A stretch of 5,996 nt of DNA, taken from positions 1 through 5,996 of the forward strand of contig JAVHXR010000184.1 in assembly GCA_031119515.1 (NCBI GenBank), given 5' to 3'. The stretch comes from Propionicimonas sp. GTDB lineage: Bacteria > Actinomycetota > Actinomycetes > Propionibacteriales > Propionibacteriaceae. Numbering within the stretch: the first letter of the stretch is position 1; each line of letters starts with the position of its first letter. Made by a program: the position numbers and the translations under genes. Positions 5,614 through 5,996 of this stretch are shown here, piece after piece. Under the pieces are notes generated by a model. It worked only from the letters and a program-made list of their open reading frames with translations, was not told the DNA's origin and did not search any database.

Positions 5614-5996
5614 CCCGCCGGCCGGCGCCGCCGCCTCGCGCCGCGCCCAGCCGTTGGCTTCCGCGACGACGGCGAGCGTCTGCGCCAGTGGCTCCGGGGG
5701 CACGAAGTGGCCGAAGGTGTCGTTGGCGAAGAACATGACGCCGTCGCACTCCGCCCCCAGTTCGCGGTACACCTCGTGCTGGAACAGGAAGTGCCGCCGG
5801 TCATCGAGGTGGATGCGGTACCAGTACCAGGGGTCGACGAAGTCGGTGGAGAACACGATCTCGGGGGAGCCGCCGTTGCGCCGGGCGATCTCCAGCTTGC
5901 CGGCGAGGTTGGGGCGGACGTTCAACCGCTCCGCCAGCACGGCGAACGTCGCGCACACGATCCCGTCGAGGAGGGCGTAGTTGCCCGGCTCCATCC
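5599..5996 (-). CDS. Unrecognised protein, C-terminal part (5' end outside window)
   Basis: An open frame runs from the right edge to a TGA at 5601-5599. A Met codon at 5994 is 2 bp from the edge, so neither a start nor a ribosome binding site can be judged; I treat it as a 3' fragment of 132 codons. It looks like real protein, with regularly placed aromatics: DFVDPWYWYRIHLDD (residues 51-65 counted from that Met), HFLFQHEVYRELG (68-80) and DGVMFFANDTFGHFVPP (84-100), then a tail rich in Ala and Gly. There is no signal peptide or membrane segment in this part. The FFANDTFGHF stretch faintly recalls the core strand of SUKH (SMI1/KNR4-like) proteins, but I do not trust this enough to name it. 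The gene converges on the LacI-family gene, overlapping its end by 15 bp. Confidence 0.7.
   Translation of the reverse strand, partial: MEPGNYALLDGIVCATFAVLAERLNVRPNLAGKLEIARRNGGSPEIVFSTDFVDPWYWYRIHLDDRRHFLFQHEVYRELGAECDGVMFFANDTFGHFVPPEPLAQTLAVVAEANGWARREAAAPAGGSAWQ

Noticed and set aside
5654..5980. 108-codon plus-strand open frame downstream of the regulator
   Set aside because: It is Ser/Arg-rich and antisense to the convergent minus frame, which has far better protein character.

Overview
The window is GC-rich throughout, with G or C at most third codon positions, which points to an actinobacterium. Genus or family cannot be fixed from this sequence. It holds three protein genes and one regulatory gap. 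I recognise no tRNA, rRNA, CRISPR array, insertion sequence or phage gene.

The left 70% (1-4197, minus strand) is a single open frame: the N-terminal 1,399 residues of a very large exported protein whose C-terminus lies beyond base 1. It starts with a Sec-type signal peptide. A DUF11-like beta-sandwich module follows, then at least six diverged tandem modules with a seventh starting at the window edge. Each of these starts with a strand carrying a lysine, has an acidic residue 33-45 residues later, and all but one end with an Asn strand. Lysine is otherwise nearly absent. This is the layout expected of self-crosslinking (intramolecular isopeptide) stalk or adhesin domains. The mature protein's only eight cysteines fall in four close pairs. 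The long open frame on the plus strand over the same region is its codon-aligned antisense shadow.

Bases 4198-4599 form a divergent intergenic region. It contains a ribosome binding site for the surface protein, a perfect 9-bp-stem hairpin just upstream of that site, other smaller inverted repeats, and a probable leaderless promoter for the gene on the right.

The right part holds a complete LacI-family transcriptional repressor (4600-5613, plus strand). Converging on it is the 3' part of an unrecognised gene (5599-5996, minus strand), and the two coding ends overlap by 15 bp. The divergent layout and the palindromes make it plausible that the LacI-type protein controls itself and perhaps the surface protein, so that a nutrient signal would set display of the adhesin. 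That link is inference; nothing in the window identifies the effector or proves an operator.
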